Part shown: one piece after another, positions 4,500 to 5,034 of the stretch
Layout of the letters: each line of letters begins with the position of its first letter
How positions within the stretch are numbered: the first letter of the stretch is position 1
Assembly: GCA_023415275.1 (NCBI GenBank)
Contig: JAEZLJ010000078.1
Coordinates: forward strand, 1 to 5,034
DNA: 5,034 nucleotides
Direction of reading: 5' to 3'
From: Bacteroidota bacterium
Lineage (GTDB): Bacteria; Bacteroidota; Bacteroidia; Chitinophagales; Chitinophagaceae
Position numbers and translations under genes: made by a program
The notes under the pieces: model-generated
The model's input: the letters and a program-made list of their open reading frames with translations, nothing else
Databases searched by the model: none
What the model was told of the DNA's origin: nothing

Positions 4500-5034
4500 A
4501 TGAATGAAACAACAACAGGGCAGGCTGCTGCTATAAACCCTAATAAAGCTTTATGGGAAAAAGGTGATTTTACCCAACTGGCGGAGACTATGCGAGATAG
4601 TGCCTCTGCACTGGTGGCCCAATTAGGCATCACCCCCGGCATGAAGGTATTGGACATTGCTTGTGGAGATGGAAATACTGCCTTGCCGGAAGCGCGTTTG
4701 GGAGCATATGTTCAGGGAGTGGACATTGCCCGCAACCTGGTAGCAGCAGGCAACAAACGCATAGAGAAGGAAGGACTTTCCAATATCAACATCCGGGAGG
4801 GCGATGCCATGGACCTTGAGGGAATAGAAGATGAAAGTTACGACCTGGTAGTAAGCATCTTTGGAGCCATGTTTGCACCGAGGCCCTTTGATGTTGCCAA
4901 AGAAATGGTAAGGGTAACGAAGCGTGGCGGCCGCATTATCATGGGCAACTGGATACCTAACGACCCTACACTGGTAGCCCAGATATTGAAGATCAGTTCT
5001 GACTATACCCCACCTCCCCCGGAGGGTTTTGTTA
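4500..5034 (+). CDS. Class I SAM-dependent methyltransferase (partial, 3' end outside window)
   Basis: The frame is open from the ATG at 4500 to the window edge, giving 178 codons. The fold is a Rossmann-type methyltransferase of the Methyltransf_11/25 (UbiE-like) group: an N-terminal helix region (NKALWEKGDFTQLAETM, 15-31), motif I VLDIACGDGNT (50-60) that binds S-adenosylmethionine, the acidic end of strand 2 in QGVDIAR (72-78), GDAMDL (101-106) after strand 3, and the strand-4 segment YDLVVSIFGAMFAPRP (114-129). GGRIIMGNW (143-151) is strand 5. The FGAMFAPRP segment and a Pro-rich PPPPEG (171-176) match a widespread subfamily of about 270 residues annotated only as methyltransferase-domain proteins; the substrate is unknown. 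The start has no Shine-Dalgarno site, with an A-rich leader instead, and it sits just ahead of the first helix. The protein is presumably cytosolic. It is divergent from the cargo gene. Confidence 0.9.
   Translation, partial: MNETTTGQAAAINPNKALWEKGDFTQLAETMRDSASALVAQLGITPGMKVLDIACGDGNTALPEARLGAYVQGVDIARNLVAAGNKRIEKEGLSNINIREGDAMDLEGIEDESYDLVVSIFGAMFAPRPFDVAKEMVRVTKRGGRIIMGNWIPNDPTLVAQILKISSDYTPPPPEGFV

Noticed and set aside
4448..4657. 69-codon minus-strand frame overlapping the methyltransferase start
   Set aside because: It is antisense to the methyltransferase's N-terminal helix and motif I; a shadow.

Overview
The window reads as a chromosomal segment from a member of the Bacteroidota, probably close to Chitinophagaceae. 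The main evidence is a 642-residue secreted protein ending in a gliding-motility-type (CHU_C, type B) C-terminal domain, which is handled by the type IX secretion system found in this phylum. Two small lipoproteins, AT-rich leaders mostly lacking Shine-Dalgarno sites, and moderate to low GC agree with this. The genus-level placement is only an impression.

Layout from left to right: (1) the last 43 codons of an unidentified plus-strand gene, ending at 134; (2) a convergent minus-strand lipoprotein with an NTF2/SnoaL-like (DUF4440-type) fold, 159-662; (3) a divergent plus-strand lipoprotein of unknown function, 776-1462; (4) a convergent gap, 1463-1666, with three inverted repeats including one with 17-base arms; (5) a minus-strand pair with the large type IX cargo protein (2117-4045) first and, 18 bases after its stop, a pyrimidine-dimer DNA glycosylase-like gene (1667-2098); (6) a 454-base non-coding gap, 4046-4499, with a 28-bp dyad just upstream of the cargo gene's ribosome binding site and several short-period repeat blocks; (7) the first 178 codons of a plus-strand class I SAM-dependent methyltransferase, cut by the window end.

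No shared pathway links these genes. Only the cargo protein and the glycosylase are arranged so that they might be co-transcribed, and their functions (cell surface versus DNA repair) do not obviously connect. I see no mobile element, CRISPR array, tRNA, rRNA or defence module, and no convincing new multi-gene system. The points most worth a second look are the period-7 repeat blocks in the 4046-4499 gap, the dyad at 4056-4083, the long inverted repeat at 1609-1643, and the N-terminus of the glycosylase-like protein, which lacks the Thr2 nucleophile of T4 endonuclease V.
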